This document shows positions 17,076-26,455 of a stretch of 64,000 nt of DNA, one piece after another. Below the pieces are notes generated by a model that had not been told where the DNA came from, made no database searches, and saw nothing but the letters and a program-made list of their open reading frames with translations. Source of the stretch: Planctomycetota bacterium. GTDB lineage: Bacteria > Planctomycetota > Planctomycetia > Pirellulales > Lacipirellulaceae. The position numbers and the translations under genes were made by a program. Position 1 is the stretch's first letter. Each line of letters starts with the position of its first letter. Location: NCBI GenBank assembly GCA_029259945.1, contig JAJDEF010000017.1:80042-144041 (forward strand), given 5' to 3'.

Positions 17076-17216
17076 GATCGCCCATCTATTACGATCGGAC
17101 CATTCTGCAGGGTCTGTGATCTTTGGCCTTGTGTTTCTTTGGCATCTGCCCCCTTTCACGCTCCCCTTGTCATCGGATAGCATCAACCGCTCTCGTCGAC
17201 TTGCGGAGATGTTTCG

Positions 17217-19883
17217 ATGGCCCAATCACCGATGATGCAGCAGTACCACAAAGCCAAGCAGGCTGCTGGGGATGCTTTGTTGCTTTTTCGGATGGGCGAT
17301 TTCTATGAGCTCTTCTTCGAGGATGCCAAGACCGCTGCTCGCGTCTTAGGACTCTCGCTTACGAGTCGCGACAAAGGCGAGAATCCCGTGCCCATGGCGG
17401 GATTTCCACACCACCAACTCGAAGGCTATTTGGCAAAGATTATTTCGGCCGGTTTTCGCGCCGCCGTTTGCGAACAGATCGAAGATGCGCGTCAGGCGAA
17501 GGGCCTCGTCAAACGCGATATCACACGCATCGTTAGCCGAGGAACCGTCACCGACGATGCCCTGTTAGATCCGCATACAAGCAATTTTCTTCTTGCCATC
17601 TCAACCGGAAAATGCGGACACGACCATTGTGGATTGGCCTGGATCGATGTCTCGACAGGCCGTTTCCAGGCGGCGATCATTCCCTCAGCCCAACTAGGCG
17701 ATGAATTGGCTCGCGTCGCGCCGGTAGAAATTCTGGTAAGCGATGCAGCCGACGACCTGCCGGCGGAATGGACCGAGGGCCGCATGCAAACCGTCCGACC
17801 TGCCTGGGCTTTTGGCAGAGAGGCAGCCACCACGGCTCTTTCAAAACATTTTGGTACCCACACGCTCGAAGGCTTTGGTTTTGGCGACCAGGATGGTCCC
17901 GCGCTGCAAGCGGCAGGCGCGATACTTGATTATCTGATCGAAACTCAAAAATCGTCATTAGTGCATCTCGACCGCTTATTGCCCTATCGGGCGGGTAGCC
18001 GTCTCGAAATCGATGAAGCAACTCGCCGAAGCCTAGAAATATCACAGACGCTGCGCGACGGGCGTCGCGAGGGTTCGCTGCTTGGTGTGATTGACCGAAC
18101 TGTCACCTCCATGGGTGCACGACTGATTGCCGATTGGCTGGCCAATCCGCTCACCAATGTTTCGTCGATCTCGGCACGACTCGATTGCGTCGAAGAATTC
18201 TTTTCCGAACCCACCCTGGCCAAGGACGTGCGAGAAAGTCTCCGCTCGATTTACGATGTCGAGCGACTGATGGCCCGCATCACCTCGGGCAGAGCATCGC
18301 CCCGCGATCTAAGCTTTGTCGCTCGCACATTGCGCTACCTTCCGAAGGTGAAAGCCAAACTGGCCGGCCGTAAGGCACCACGGCTTCAGCGGTTAGAAAA
18401 ACGGATCGATCTTTGTGCCGATGTCCGTGGAAAGCTAGAGGCCGCACTCGAAGACGATTGCCCATTGGTCGTGCGTGAAGGCGGTTTCATTCGCTCGGGG
18501 TTTCACCAGGAGTTGGACGAGATGCGCGAGCTGATGAAGGGCGGTAAGCAATGGATGGCCAAATATCAGGCAGAAATCATCGAGCAAACCGGAATCCCGA
18601 ACATCAAGATTGGTTTTAACCGAGTCTTTGGCTACTTTCTGGAAGTGACACACGCCCAGCGAGATAAGATCCCCGCCGAATTCATACGGAAACAGACGCT
18701 AAAAAACGCCGAACGCTATATCACTCCAGAACTCAAAGAACACGAAGAAAAAGTGCTCGTTGCCGAAGAGCGTGCCCAAGTTCTTGAGTATGAGATTTTT
18801 GTCGCGTTACGCGAAATGGTATCCGAGGCGGCCAGCCGATTGCATTCGACCGCCGAGGCGTTGGCCGAGCTTGACGTGTTGGCATCGCTTGCCGAGTTGG
18901 CCCGTTCACGCAACTACGTGCGACCCAACGTCGTCGAGGAACCGATACTCGACATTGTCGAAGGCCGTCACCCGGTGCTCGACATCACGGAAGCCGAAGG
19001 GACCTTTGTGCCGAATAGCGTTTGCTTTGCCGGCAAGTCGCAGCTTCCCGATCCTGAGTCCAATCTATTGCTAATCACCGGCCCGAATATGGCCGGCAAG
19101 AGCACTTACATTCGTCAGGTGGCGCTAATCGCCTTGCTCGGGCAGATTGGCAGCTACGTTCCCGCACGGAAGGCCACCATCGGAATTTCCGATCGCATTT
19201 TTGCCCGCGTCGGCGCAAGCGACGATTTGGCTCGTGGTCGAAGTACGTTCATGGTGGAAATGACCGAGACGGCTCGAATCCTCAATACGGCTACCGAGCG
19301 AAGCCTAGTGATACTGGACGAAATCGGACGCGGGACAAGCACTTACGATGGTTTGTCGCTGGCCTGGGCGGTGGTCGAGCACCTACACGATGCGACCGGT
19401 TGCCGCACATTGTTTGCTACCCACTACCACGAACTGACAGAGCTGGAAGAAAGGCTGCCCGGAGTTGCCAATCGGAACGTCGCGGTGAAAGAGTGGGAGG
19501 GACAAGTCGTTTTTCTGCACCAAATTGTGGCCGGGGCCGCGGACAAAAGCTACGGCATCCACGTGGCACAGCTCGCGGGGGTTCCCAAGGAAGTGAATGA
19601 TCGGGCCAAGGAGATTTTAGCCCAGCTAGAGGCGACCCACCATGGAGAACCAAGCGACAGCCTGGGAGCCGCTGCTGAGCAACTATCAACCGTCCCTCCA
19701 ACGCACTCCGCCAACGGACGGCCGTTGCAAATGACCCTTTTTGAAACGGTGGATCATCCACTCTTGGATGCCATTCGTTCGGTGGATCTCAACGCTCAAA
19801 CACCGCTTGAGATACAACAGCTAGTGAGCCAGTGGCAAGAGCAACTGTCCAGCGAGATGGCCATGCAGGGCAAGCCTCGCTAA
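17217..19883 (+). CDS. mutS: DNA mismatch repair protein MutS
   Basis: 888 residues. It starts with the mismatch-binding domain (MMQQYHKAKQAAGDALLLF, then FRMGDFYELFFEDAK carrying the Phe-x-Glu mismatch reader). The connector, lever and clamp domains follow, then the ATPase domain with Walker A GPNMAGKST near residue 622 and VILDEIGRGTSTYDGLSLAWAV. The C-terminal tail after the helix-turn-helix is rather short and ends QLSSEMAMQGKPR. mutL is not in the window. It converges on the following thioredoxin-fold gene. Confidence 0.97.
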   Translation: MAQSPMMQQYHKAKQAAGDALLLFRMGDFYELFFEDAKTAARVLGLSLTSRDKGENPVPMAGFPHHQLEGYLAKIISAGFRAAVCEQIEDARQAKGLVKRDITRIVSRGTVTDDALLDPHTSNFLLAISTGKCGHDHCGLAWIDVSTGRFQAAIIPSAQLGDELARVAPVEILVSDAADDLPAEWTEGRMQTVRPAWAFGREAATTALSKHFGTHTLEGFGFGDQDGPALQAAGAILDYLIETQKSSLVHLDRLLPYRAGSRLEIDEATRRSLEISQTLRDGRREGSLLGVIDRTVTSMGARLIADWLANPLTNVSSISARLDCVEEFFSEPTLAKDVRESLRSIYDVERLMARITSGRASPRDLSFVARTLRYLPKVKAKLAGRKAPRLQRLEKRIDLCADVRGKLEAALEDDCPLVVREGGFIRSGFHQELDEMRELMKGGKQWMAKYQAEIIEQTGIPNIKIGFNRVFGYFLEVTHAQRDKIPAEFIRKQTLKNAERYITPELKEHEEKVLVAEERAQVLEYEIFVALREMVSEAASRLHSTAEALAELDVLASLAELARSRNYVRPNVVEEPILDIVEGRHPVLDITEAEGTFVPNSVCFAGKSQLPDPESNLLLITGPNMAGKSTYIRQVALIALLGQIGSYVPARKATIGISDRIFARVGASDDLARGRSTFMVEMTETARILNTATERSLVILDEIGRGTSTYDGLSLAWAVVEHLHDATGCRTLFATHYHELTELEERLPGVANRNVAVKEWEGQVVFLHQIVAGAADKSYGIHVAQLAGVPKEVNDRAKEILAQLEATHHGEPSDSLGAAAEQLSTVPPTHSANGRPLQMTLFETVDHPLLDAIRSVDLNAQTPLEIQQLVSQWQEQLSSEMAMQGKPR

Positions 19884-19906
19884 GCTGCCCCGATCTACAC
19901 AGGATA

Positions 19907-20557
19907 TTATTCCTCTGCCATCGTGAGCACTTCCAGCGTTTGCTGCAGTTCGCGCCGCGTGCCTTCGCTGTACTCAATATCAAACCAAACGATTTTCCCT
20001 TCTGCATCGAGCACGTAGATTCGCGGCAAAGCGTGGGTACCGACTAGGGCGAGGGCTTCGCCACGAGAGTCGATCAATTGTGGGAACGTCACTTTCGAAC
20101 GAGAAATCCATCTTTGGGCCACGCGAGAAGACTGCTTGACTGCAATCCCCACCACGGCAACTTGATCAGAAGGAAATTTCTTAACCACGTCGCGTTCTAA
20201 ATCAATCAATGCCGTTCGAGCCATCCAACGGTCAGGATGCCAGAAGAGAATCACCGTGGCGTTCTTGCCGCGAAGCGTTGCTAAGTCAGTGGCCCTACCT
20301 CTCAGCAGGGAAAGTTCGACCGCAGGGAAAGTTTCTCCTACCATGACGGCACAAAGTGCGGCATGGGCCGTCGAAAGCCAGACCGGAGGAATCGCAGGTT
20401 CCTCGACGGCTTCGACAACAACCTCTGGTTCGTCTTGTTCTGATTCGGCTTGCTGCTCGGGGACTGGATCCTCTGCAAAGCCAGTTATAGCGCCACCTAG
20501 CATGCCAGCCCACAAAATGAGCAGGGCCATTCGCAACGGAGAGATTGCTTTCATCAT
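19907..20557 (-). CDS. Secreted thioredoxin-fold (TlpA/AhpC-like) protein without CXXC
   Basis: 216 residues from ATG 20557. An N-terminal hydrophobic segment (MALLILWAGMLGGAITGFA) is a likely signal peptide, followed by an acidic, Pro/Glu-rich linker to about residue 65. The rest looks like a TlpA/AhpC fold: LRGKNATVILFWHPD, then a segment resembling VAVVGIAVKQ, and a cis-Pro-like ALPRIYVLDAEGKIVW. At the position of the redox CXXC it has DRWM, so it cannot be a classical disulphide enzyme. Starts at 20554, 20602 or 20650 are also possible. It is downstream of aspS on the same strand. Confidence 0.75.
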   Translation of the reverse strand: MMKAISPLRMALLILWAGMLGGAITGFAEDPVPEQQAESEQDEPEVVVEAVEEPAIPPVWLSTAHAALCAVMVGETFPAVELSLLRGRATDLATLRGKNATVILFWHPDRWMARTALIDLERDVVKKFPSDQVAVVGIAVKQSSRVAQRWISRSKVTFPQLIDSRGEALALVGTHALPRIYVLDAEGKIVWFDIEYSEGTRRELQQTLEVLTMAEE

Positions 20558-20743
20558 CGCGTCGTCTAACCCAAAATCAGGAGAAGGAGAAGGGTGGGTC
20601 ATAATGCCAAAAGCACCACCCGATTCTCGCAGGCAGAGCCCCAGCGTCAACTAGTGAACAAGAGCGACGGAGGGCCCCTACGAGCCAAAGAGGGCCCTTC
20701 CTGGTAGGATTTGCCCAATAGGCGATTCATGGGGGCAGGCAGA

Positions 20744-22528
20744 TTAGTCGTCGATTTTGATATTCAGGTCTTTGAGTTGCTTGCGATCGACTTCGCCCGG
20801 CGCTTCGGTCATCAGATCGGTCGCCTTTTGTGTTTTGGGGAATGCGATGCAGTCGCGAATATTGTCGAGTTTGGCGAAAAGCATCACCCAGCGATCGATG
20901 CCCAAAGCAATCCCGCCGTGGGGTGGTGCCCCATATTGCAACGCATCGAGCAAGAAACCAAAACGCTCTTGCGCAGTAATTTCGTCGATGCCCAACAACC
21001 CAAACACTTTTTGCTGGATGTCGGCATCGTGAATTCGGATGGTGCCCCCGCCTGCTTCGCTGCCATTGATCACTAAGTCGTAGGCCTGCGCCCTGCACTG
21101 ACCAGGATCCGAATCGAGCAGCCCGACATGCTCTTCCAGTGGCGCAGTAAATGGGTGGTGCATCGCCTGCCAGCGTCCCTGGCCGCCAGCCGACTCCGCC
21201 TCGTCGTCGTACTCAAACATGGGGAACTCGACGATCCACGAGAAATTCATGGTGGCAGGATCGTAAAGCTCCATCTCTTTGCCGATTTTGCACCGCAATG
21301 CGTAAAGTGCTTTGCAGGTGACTTCGTACTTGTCGGCGACAAACAGCAGCAAGTCGCCGGGCTCGGCACCCATCCGCTCGCCAAACTTCGCCAGCAGTTC
21401 GGGAGTAAAGTTTTTAGCAATCGTTGAATTCAGGGTTCCATCTTCTTCGACACGGAACCAAGCCAAACCCTTCGCGCCATAATCGGCAACGAATTTTGTT
21501 AGCGCGTCGATACCACGACGCGAGTAGTGCTCGGTGCCTTTCTTCGCATTGATGCCGCGTACCCGACCCCCTGAGCCGGCCACGGCACTGAAGACACGAA
21601 ACTCGGCCTCAGACGCCAAGTCGGTGCAATCCGTTAACTCGAGCCCGAAACGCAAATCAGGCGCATCGTGCCCAAATCGCTCCATCGCTTCGTCGTAGGT
21701 CATCCGCGGCAACGGCGTGGGAACCTCGATTCCCAACTCTTCTTTAGCGAGCTTCACGACCAAACCATCAATGATGCCGAGGATATCGTCCGTGTCGACA
21801 AAGGTCATTTCCAGATCGAGCTGGGTGAATTCCGGTTGGCGATCGGCGCGAAGATCTTCGTCGCGAAAGCAGCGAGCCACCTGGATATACCGGTCGTAGC
21901 CAGCAATCATCAAAATTTGTTTATACAGCTGTGGAGACTGCGGCAGGGCGTAGAACCCACCGCGATGCACCCGACTAGGCACCAAATAGTCACGCGCACC
22001 TTCGGGGGTGCTGCGTCCGAGTACGGGTGTTTCGATATCGATAAAATCGTGTCCAGCAAAGTAGTCACGCATGCCCTTGATGATCGAAGCCCGTTGCATC
22101 ATCACCTGCTGCATCTCGGGACGACGCAGGTCGAGATAGCGATGCTTCAAACGCAGGTCTTCGCCAGGCGCTTCGTCCGCACTCGGCGAGACAGGCGGTG
22201 TCAAACTCTTGTTGAGCAGCTTGAATTCGGTAGCGCGAAGTTCGATGGCACCGGTCGCCATTTTACGGTTCGCCATCCCCTCGGGTCGAGCAGCGACAAG
22301 GCCGGTGACTTGCAGCACGTATTCGGGGCGCAACGACTTGCTTGCCTCGATCGCTTCGTCGGGAGTGTCGGGCGGATTAAAGACGATTTGTGTCAGGCCA
22401 TAACGGTCGCGAAGGTCGACAAACAACCCGCCCCCATGATCGCGATAGGTATCGAGCCAGCCACAAAGGGTGACCGTCTGTCCGATATGATTTTCGCCTA
22501 ATTCACCACACGTATGAGTTCGAAGCAC
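20744..22528 (-). CDS. aspS: Aspartyl-tRNA synthetase
   Basis: 594 residues, typical for the bacterial type with the GAD insertion. It has the N-terminal OB fold (MLRTHTCGELGENHIGQTVTLCGWL), class II motif 2 (FRDEDLRADRQPEFTQLD), the GAD domain in the middle, and motif 3 (GIALGIDRWVMLF) near the C-terminus. It charges tRNA-Asp. Bacterial-type enzymes can also mis-charge tRNA-Asn when a transamidosome is present; that cannot be judged here. It is the fifth gene of a minus-strand run (cytochrome, mch, oleC, oleD, aspS), 86 bp after oleD. Confidence 0.97.
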   Translation of the reverse strand: MLRTHTCGELGENHIGQTVTLCGWLDTYRDHGGGLFVDLRDRYGLTQIVFNPPDTPDEAIEASKSLRPEYVLQVTGLVAARPEGMANRKMATGAIELRATEFKLLNKSLTPPVSPSADEAPGEDLRLKHRYLDLRRPEMQQVMMQRASIIKGMRDYFAGHDFIDIETPVLGRSTPEGARDYLVPSRVHRGGFYALPQSPQLYKQILMIAGYDRYIQVARCFRDEDLRADRQPEFTQLDLEMTFVDTDDILGIIDGLVVKLAKEELGIEVPTPLPRMTYDEAMERFGHDAPDLRFGLELTDCTDLASEAEFRVFSAVAGSGGRVRGINAKKGTEHYSRRGIDALTKFVADYGAKGLAWFRVEEDGTLNSTIAKNFTPELLAKFGERMGAEPGDLLLFVADKYEVTCKALYALRCKIGKEMELYDPATMNFSWIVEFPMFEYDDEAESAGGQGRWQAMHHPFTAPLEEHVGLLDSDPGQCRAQAYDLVINGSEAGGGTIRIHDADIQQKVFGLLGIDEITAQERFGFLLDALQYGAPPHGGIALGIDRWVMLFAKLDNIRDCIAFPKTQKATDLMTEAPGEVDRKQLKDLNIKIDD

Positions 22529-22614
22529 GCTGGCCCTCGTTTGAATTTCTGGTAGCTCTGGTTATTTTAGCCCTTAGGCAAACTAGCGATTGTAATTCCC
22601 CTAGGCTTAGCCGC

Positions 22615-23622
22615 CTAGGCTTGCTCGGCCAGCCAACGGCTAAGCCGCTGCATACCTTCGGACGCGGAAATACGGGGTTCGTAGCCAAAGTCGCGTCTGG
22701 CAGCCGAGATGTCGAACCAATGGGATGTGGCAAGCTGTGCCGCCAAAAAGCGGGTCATGGCGGGTTCGCTGCGGATTCCGAGCAAACCGTAGGTGGCTTC
22801 AAGCAAGGCCCCCACGCGCCAGGCTGCTTGCCGAGAAATCGATTTTTTCACCGGTGCCAAGCCCGCTAGGGCCAAGATTTCGTCGATCCACTGCCAACAA
22901 TCGACCGGCTCGCCCTGGCTGAGAAAGTAGGCGTTTCCAGCAACCGGCGAGTTCTCTTGGGACAGGGCTTCACCCGCCTGCAGATGGGCCTCCGCCGCGT
23001 TTTCGACGTAGATCATATCGACCAAGTTGGCTCCCGTGCCGACCCGTCGTAATCTTCCTGCCTTGGCCTTGGCGATCAAGCGAGGGATGAGATGCTGGTC
23101 GCGAGGGCCCCAAATCAAATGAGGCCGAAGCGCGCACGTGCGAAGTTGCTCGCCGTTAGCTTGCAGGACGCGCTGTTCTGCAATGGCTTTGGTCGAGGAG
23201 TAATGACTACGGTGTCGTATCAGCCAATCGAGGGCAACCGGCACCGACTCGTCCACACCATTTTGGTCTTCACCCGCAAAAGTAACACTCGGGCTGCTTG
23301 TATAAATCAAACGCGAAATACCATGCGTAAGGCAACCGTGCAGGACGTTTTTGGTTCCATGCACGTTGGCTTGGACGTAAGGCAAGCGTTGCACCGAAAC
23401 ACCAGGCCGTGCAGCGACATGGAAAACCAAATCGACCCCATCGCATGCCGCGACGACGGCACCTTGATCGGCGAGGTCGCCTCGAACAACTTCAACCCCA
23501 AGTGTTTCCAGCTCGGGGTAGGCTCGACGTCCGAAACTTCGGACTCGATCGCCACGAGCGAGAAGCTGCTCGACCATATAACGGCCCAGAAATCCGCCGC
23601 CGCCAGTGACTAGGGTGTGCAT
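22615..23622 (-). CDS. oleD: OleD-like NAD(P)-dependent 2-alkyl-3-oxoalkanoate reductase
   Basis: 335 residues, short-chain dehydrogenase of the extended 3-beta-HSD type. The Rossmann motif is TGGGGFLGRYMVEQLL (residues 6-21). The catalytic Ser and the YSSTKAIAEQRVL Tyr-x3-Lys motif are intact, and GPRDQHLIPRLI plus DISAARRDFGYEPRISASEG match OleD. OleD reduces the beta-keto acid from OleA to a beta-hydroxy acid. It lies 8 bp after oleC. In place of a ribosome-binding site there is a C-rich repeat, so translational coupling to oleC is likely. oleA is not in the window. Confidence 0.88.
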   Translation of the reverse strand: MHTLVTGGGGFLGRYMVEQLLARGDRVRSFGRRAYPELETLGVEVVRGDLADQGAVVAACDGVDLVFHVAARPGVSVQRLPYVQANVHGTKNVLHGCLTHGISRLIYTSSPSVTFAGEDQNGVDESVPVALDWLIRHRSHYSSTKAIAEQRVLQANGEQLRTCALRPHLIWGPRDQHLIPRLIAKAKAGRLRRVGTGANLVDMIYVENAAEAHLQAGEALSQENSPVAGNAYFLSQGEPVDCWQWIDEILALAGLAPVKKSISRQAAWRVGALLEATYGLLGIRSEPAMTRFLAAQLATSHWFDISAARRDFGYEPRISASEGMQRLSRWLAEQA

Positions 23623-23626
23623 GAGT

Positions 23627-23651
23627 GGGGCTAGGGGCTGGGGGCTAGGGG
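23627..23651. repeat. G-quadruplex-type repeat at the oleC/oleD junction
   Basis: Four runs of four or five G (23627-23630, 23634-23637, 23640-23644 and 23648-23651) with loops CTA, CT and CTA on the plus strand. The repeat covers the last codons and stop of oleC and ends 5 bp before the oleD ATG. A near-identical tract precedes pheT. Confidence 0.85.
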
Positions 23652-25334
23652 TTGTTGAGTGGCCCAGGTGGTGAGTTCTTCGCGATTGATTTTGGCGTTG
23701 TGCCGTACGTCGACCGGCAACGAGGGGTGGAAAAGAACGTGTCGTATCTCTTGAGTGCGCTCGTGCTTCGCCGCGAGTTGCAGCACTTCGTCGCTGAGGG
23801 TCTGGGAGCTTGCTTGGCTCTTTTGGATCGGTTCGACGATGATGACGGGAGTTTGCTGGCCACGTTTGCCGATTCCAACAAGCGCCGAGCGCGCAACGGC
23901 AGAATGCGTATTAAAAATCGATTCGCAAGGAATCGTATACATAATGCCGCTTGCTGTCTTCACGCGATGGGCCTTTCGGCCGCAGTACCAAAAGCGGCCA
24001 TGGTCGTCAAAATAGCCAACATCGCCCATACGATGCCAGTGAGTGTTTTCATCGACTATTTTGGCAATCGGGTTGTGATCGGTAGAGCTAAGACGCATGT
24101 ACTCAGGCGAGACTTGAGGCCCACGGACGATCAGCTCGCCAATTTCGCCGACCGGCATCGGATTGCAGTCGTCGATCATGGCAATCGGGTCATCAGTGAT
24201 CGAAATCACTCGCCAATCGATCGTAGCGAATTTTTTACCAACACAGACACCGGCTCCACGATCGGTAAGCGTCGCTGTTTCGTCAAACACTTCTCGCGCA
24301 GCGATACTTGCCACAGGCAAGCTCTCGGTAGCCCCGTAGGGGGTATGCATCTGGGCACCCGCACTGACACAAGCCAAGGTGCGCCGAAGCACCTCGGCCG
24401 GCACAGGCGCCCCGCAAGAAAATACCTTGCGAAGTGTCGGAATCATTTCACCCGTGCTCTGACAGAATGCGCTGAGCTTTCGCCAAACAGCCGGCGAGGC
24501 GAAAGCTTGCGTGACTTGCCAATCGTGGGCAGCGGCAAGAAGCTTGGTGGGGTTTGCCGTGGCGGGACGCGAAAAATCGATGTCCGGAAAAACCGTGGTC
24601 ACGCCCATGGCCGAATTGAATAGCCCAAACAACGGAAAACAGGAGAGGTCGGCCCCCCCCGGCTGAATATCATAGTGCTCGCTAATTTCTGCCACTTGGG
24701 TGTCGAACATCTGGTGCGAATAAAGAACTCCCTTGGGCGGGCCCGTGCTGCCACTGGTAAAGATGATGGCGGCAGGGTCGGCGGGCCGAGTCACAGGGAG
24801 AGTCTGCCGCGAATGTTGCCCTAGCTGCAAAAGTTGCTTCAGCGTTTTGCCACCCCAAAACCAACGTCGACCGACGGTCACATTTGTTGTGGAGTTCGGA
24901 AACCGAGTTCGCAGAAGTGTGCGGACAGCCTGCGCAGGACTGATGGCAACGAAGCCCTCAGGATCGGTGGAAGCCAGGCAATCGACCAAATGCCGACGAC
25001 CCATGCCGGGATCAATCAAGACGGTGGTCGCGCCGCAGCGCAACAGGGCAAACACCAGCTTGACGAATTCGATCCCTGGTCGCACCAATAAAACGAGGCG
25101 CGTCCCCGGCGTGATTCCCAATTCGACGAGCCCTCGGGCAAGTGCCGTGGCGTCTTGCTCAAGCTCGGCAAAGGTACAGGTGGCATAAGAATTTTTCCCC
25201 GCCACGTCCCCGCGACCAGGACAGACGACGGCAACCGCCTCCGGCATTTGCTGGGCAAAGCGAGTGAGACGATCAGCTACATTGAGCCGATCAGCAGAGC
25301 GACAGTCCTGAGATGTGAGACGAGCGGTCGACAT
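23631..25334 (-). CDS. oleC: OleC-like beta-lactone synthetase (AMP-binding)
   Basis: 567 residues from ATG 25334. It belongs to the acyl-adenylate family: AIIFTSGSTGPPKGVLYSH (P-loop-like A3 motif), TPYGATESLPVASIA, and GDVGYFDDHGRFWYCGRKAHRVKT. The early VRPGIEFVKLVFALLRCGATTVLIDPGMG is the OleC version rather than that of ordinary acyl-CoA ligases. OleC closes a beta-hydroxy acid to a beta-lactone using ATP. Upstream in-frame codons to 25427 would overlap mch by 10 bp and add 31 low-complexity residues. It sits between mch and oleD. Confidence 0.88.
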   Translation of the reverse strand: MSTARLTSQDCRSADRLNVADRLTRFAQQMPEAVAVVCPGRGDVAGKNSYATCTFAELEQDATALARGLVELGITPGTRLVLLVRPGIEFVKLVFALLRCGATTVLIDPGMGRRHLVDCLASTDPEGFVAISPAQAVRTLLRTRFPNSTTNVTVGRRWFWGGKTLKQLLQLGQHSRQTLPVTRPADPAAIIFTSGSTGPPKGVLYSHQMFDTQVAEISEHYDIQPGGADLSCFPLFGLFNSAMGVTTVFPDIDFSRPATANPTKLLAAAHDWQVTQAFASPAVWRKLSAFCQSTGEMIPTLRKVFSCGAPVPAEVLRRTLACVSAGAQMHTPYGATESLPVASIAAREVFDETATLTDRGAGVCVGKKFATIDWRVISITDDPIAMIDDCNPMPVGEIGELIVRGPQVSPEYMRLSSTDHNPIAKIVDENTHWHRMGDVGYFDDHGRFWYCGRKAHRVKTASGIMYTIPCESIFNTHSAVARSALVGIGKRGQQTPVIIVEPIQKSQASSQTLSDEVLQLAAKHERTQEIRHVLFHPSLPVDVRHNAKINREELTTWATQQPLAPSP

Positions 25335-25417
25335 GTGCCCATTGTGTCGACCCGGTTTGAAAGGGGGAAGGGGGAGGGTAGAAATGGAAGCTGCCTCGGA
25401 CTGGGAGGACTTGGTCG

Positions 25418-26359
25418 TTAGCTGCAAAACGAACGGGTGAGGACCTCCTGGTTCAATTCGCCAAACGTAAACGAGTTGCCTGTGTCGAGATTCTCGAACG
25501 TGATTTTTGCAGGGCTGAATAGCAGCGGATCGACTTGATAGAAGTCGTTGCCGTAGGTGGCAAGCACCTCGGCAAAGGGGCGGCCATAATCGCGAGAGGC
25601 CGAGCTGGGAGTTTGCAGACCAACTTTTTGCAGCGTTTCGTCGTCGCCGTGAACTTCGAGAGTTACCTCGCCGCCGTAGAGAATGGCGTCGTTGGCGCGC
25701 CCAATCGCTACAAGATCGTTGTCCGCCACCGAAGGCAGTGGGGCAGAGCCTTGGCCTCGCACGATTTTCGAAAGATCAAAACCGAGTTCATGCAACTTGT
25801 GGAGTGCGGTTTCGACGCTACGAGCAACCACTTGCAACGTACCGGCGATACTGCTGGTGGGGGCAACAAGCAACGTAAGGTCGCTAGGCCTGATGTGGCA
25901 CTTCGCAGCGAGTTGGCAGCAGACATCATCGCTGGGCAGCTTGCCCGACTCAAGCACACCCACACACACCGCAGCCGACTCGCGATAACCAATGTCGGCA
26001 AACAAGGGTTCGCAACCCGCAGCCGCACGCATGGGGCCAGAGCCCATCGCGAAGAATCCCTCCTCTTTAATTTCCCAACCGGCGTATTGCGATGCCATGC
26101 AGGCAGCCACAGGTTGATCGGTTGCAACCGAAACCAGCCGACATAAGCCGGGCACGGTTTCCGTAGAATCAAGCTCTACCGTTGCAAGGTCGGCGAGACA
26201 AACTTTGGCGAGCAGAATTCCCGCTGCCTGGCTGCCCAGCACCTCGATGCCAAAATCGAGGAGCGTGGTACCGCAGGACAATCCGTGAGAGGCGATGTTG
26301 AGTCCCGCAGCAGACGCTAGGATTTCGTCACAGAGCGTTGCTGCTCGTTGATTAAGCAT
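25418..26359 (-). CDS. mch: Methenyl-tetrahydromethanopterin cyclohydrolase
   Basis: 313 residues, full length. Mch hydrolyses methenyl-H4MPT to 5-formyl-H4MPT in formaldehyde oxidation (bacteria) or runs in reverse in methanogens. Diagnostic segments are GTTLLDFGIEVLGSQAAGILLAKVCL, ASQYAGWEIKEEGFFAMGSGPMRA, LLVAPTSSIAGTLQVVARSVETALHKL, and SSASRDYGRPFAEV. Planctomycetes are known to carry this pathway. The partners (fhc, mtdB/C, fae) are not in the window, but two pterin-type genes are at 13.8-15.2 kb. It is 83 bp upstream of oleC and 96 bp downstream of a multiheme cytochrome gene. Confidence 0.95.
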   Translation of the reverse strand: MLNQRAATLCDEILASAAGLNIASHGLSCGTTLLDFGIEVLGSQAAGILLAKVCLADLATVELDSTETVPGLCRLVSVATDQPVAACMASQYAGWEIKEEGFFAMGSGPMRAAAGCEPLFADIGYRESAAVCVGVLESGKLPSDDVCCQLAAKCHIRPSDLTLLVAPTSSIAGTLQVVARSVETALHKLHELGFDLSKIVRGQGSAPLPSVADNDLVAIGRANDAILYGGEVTLEVHGDDETLQKVGLQTPSSASRDYGRPFAEVLATYGNDFYQVDPLLFSPAKITFENLDTGNSFTFGELNQEVLTRSFCS

Positions 26360-26455
26360 GCTGAATGGGAAAGACAGAGGACGAAATGGGAAAGGCTAAA
26401 ATTCTAGACTCTAAACTATGGTCAGTATAATCGACGTTCCAAAGCAAAAACGTCG

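Noticed and set aside
21668..22501. Open frame of 277 codons on the plus strand opposite aspS
   Set aside because: Antisense to the conserved synthetase core; a composition artefact of codon bias.
23652..24623. Open frame of 323 codons on the plus strand opposite oleC
   Set aside because: Antisense to a clear AMP-binding enzyme; no motif or ribosome-binding site.
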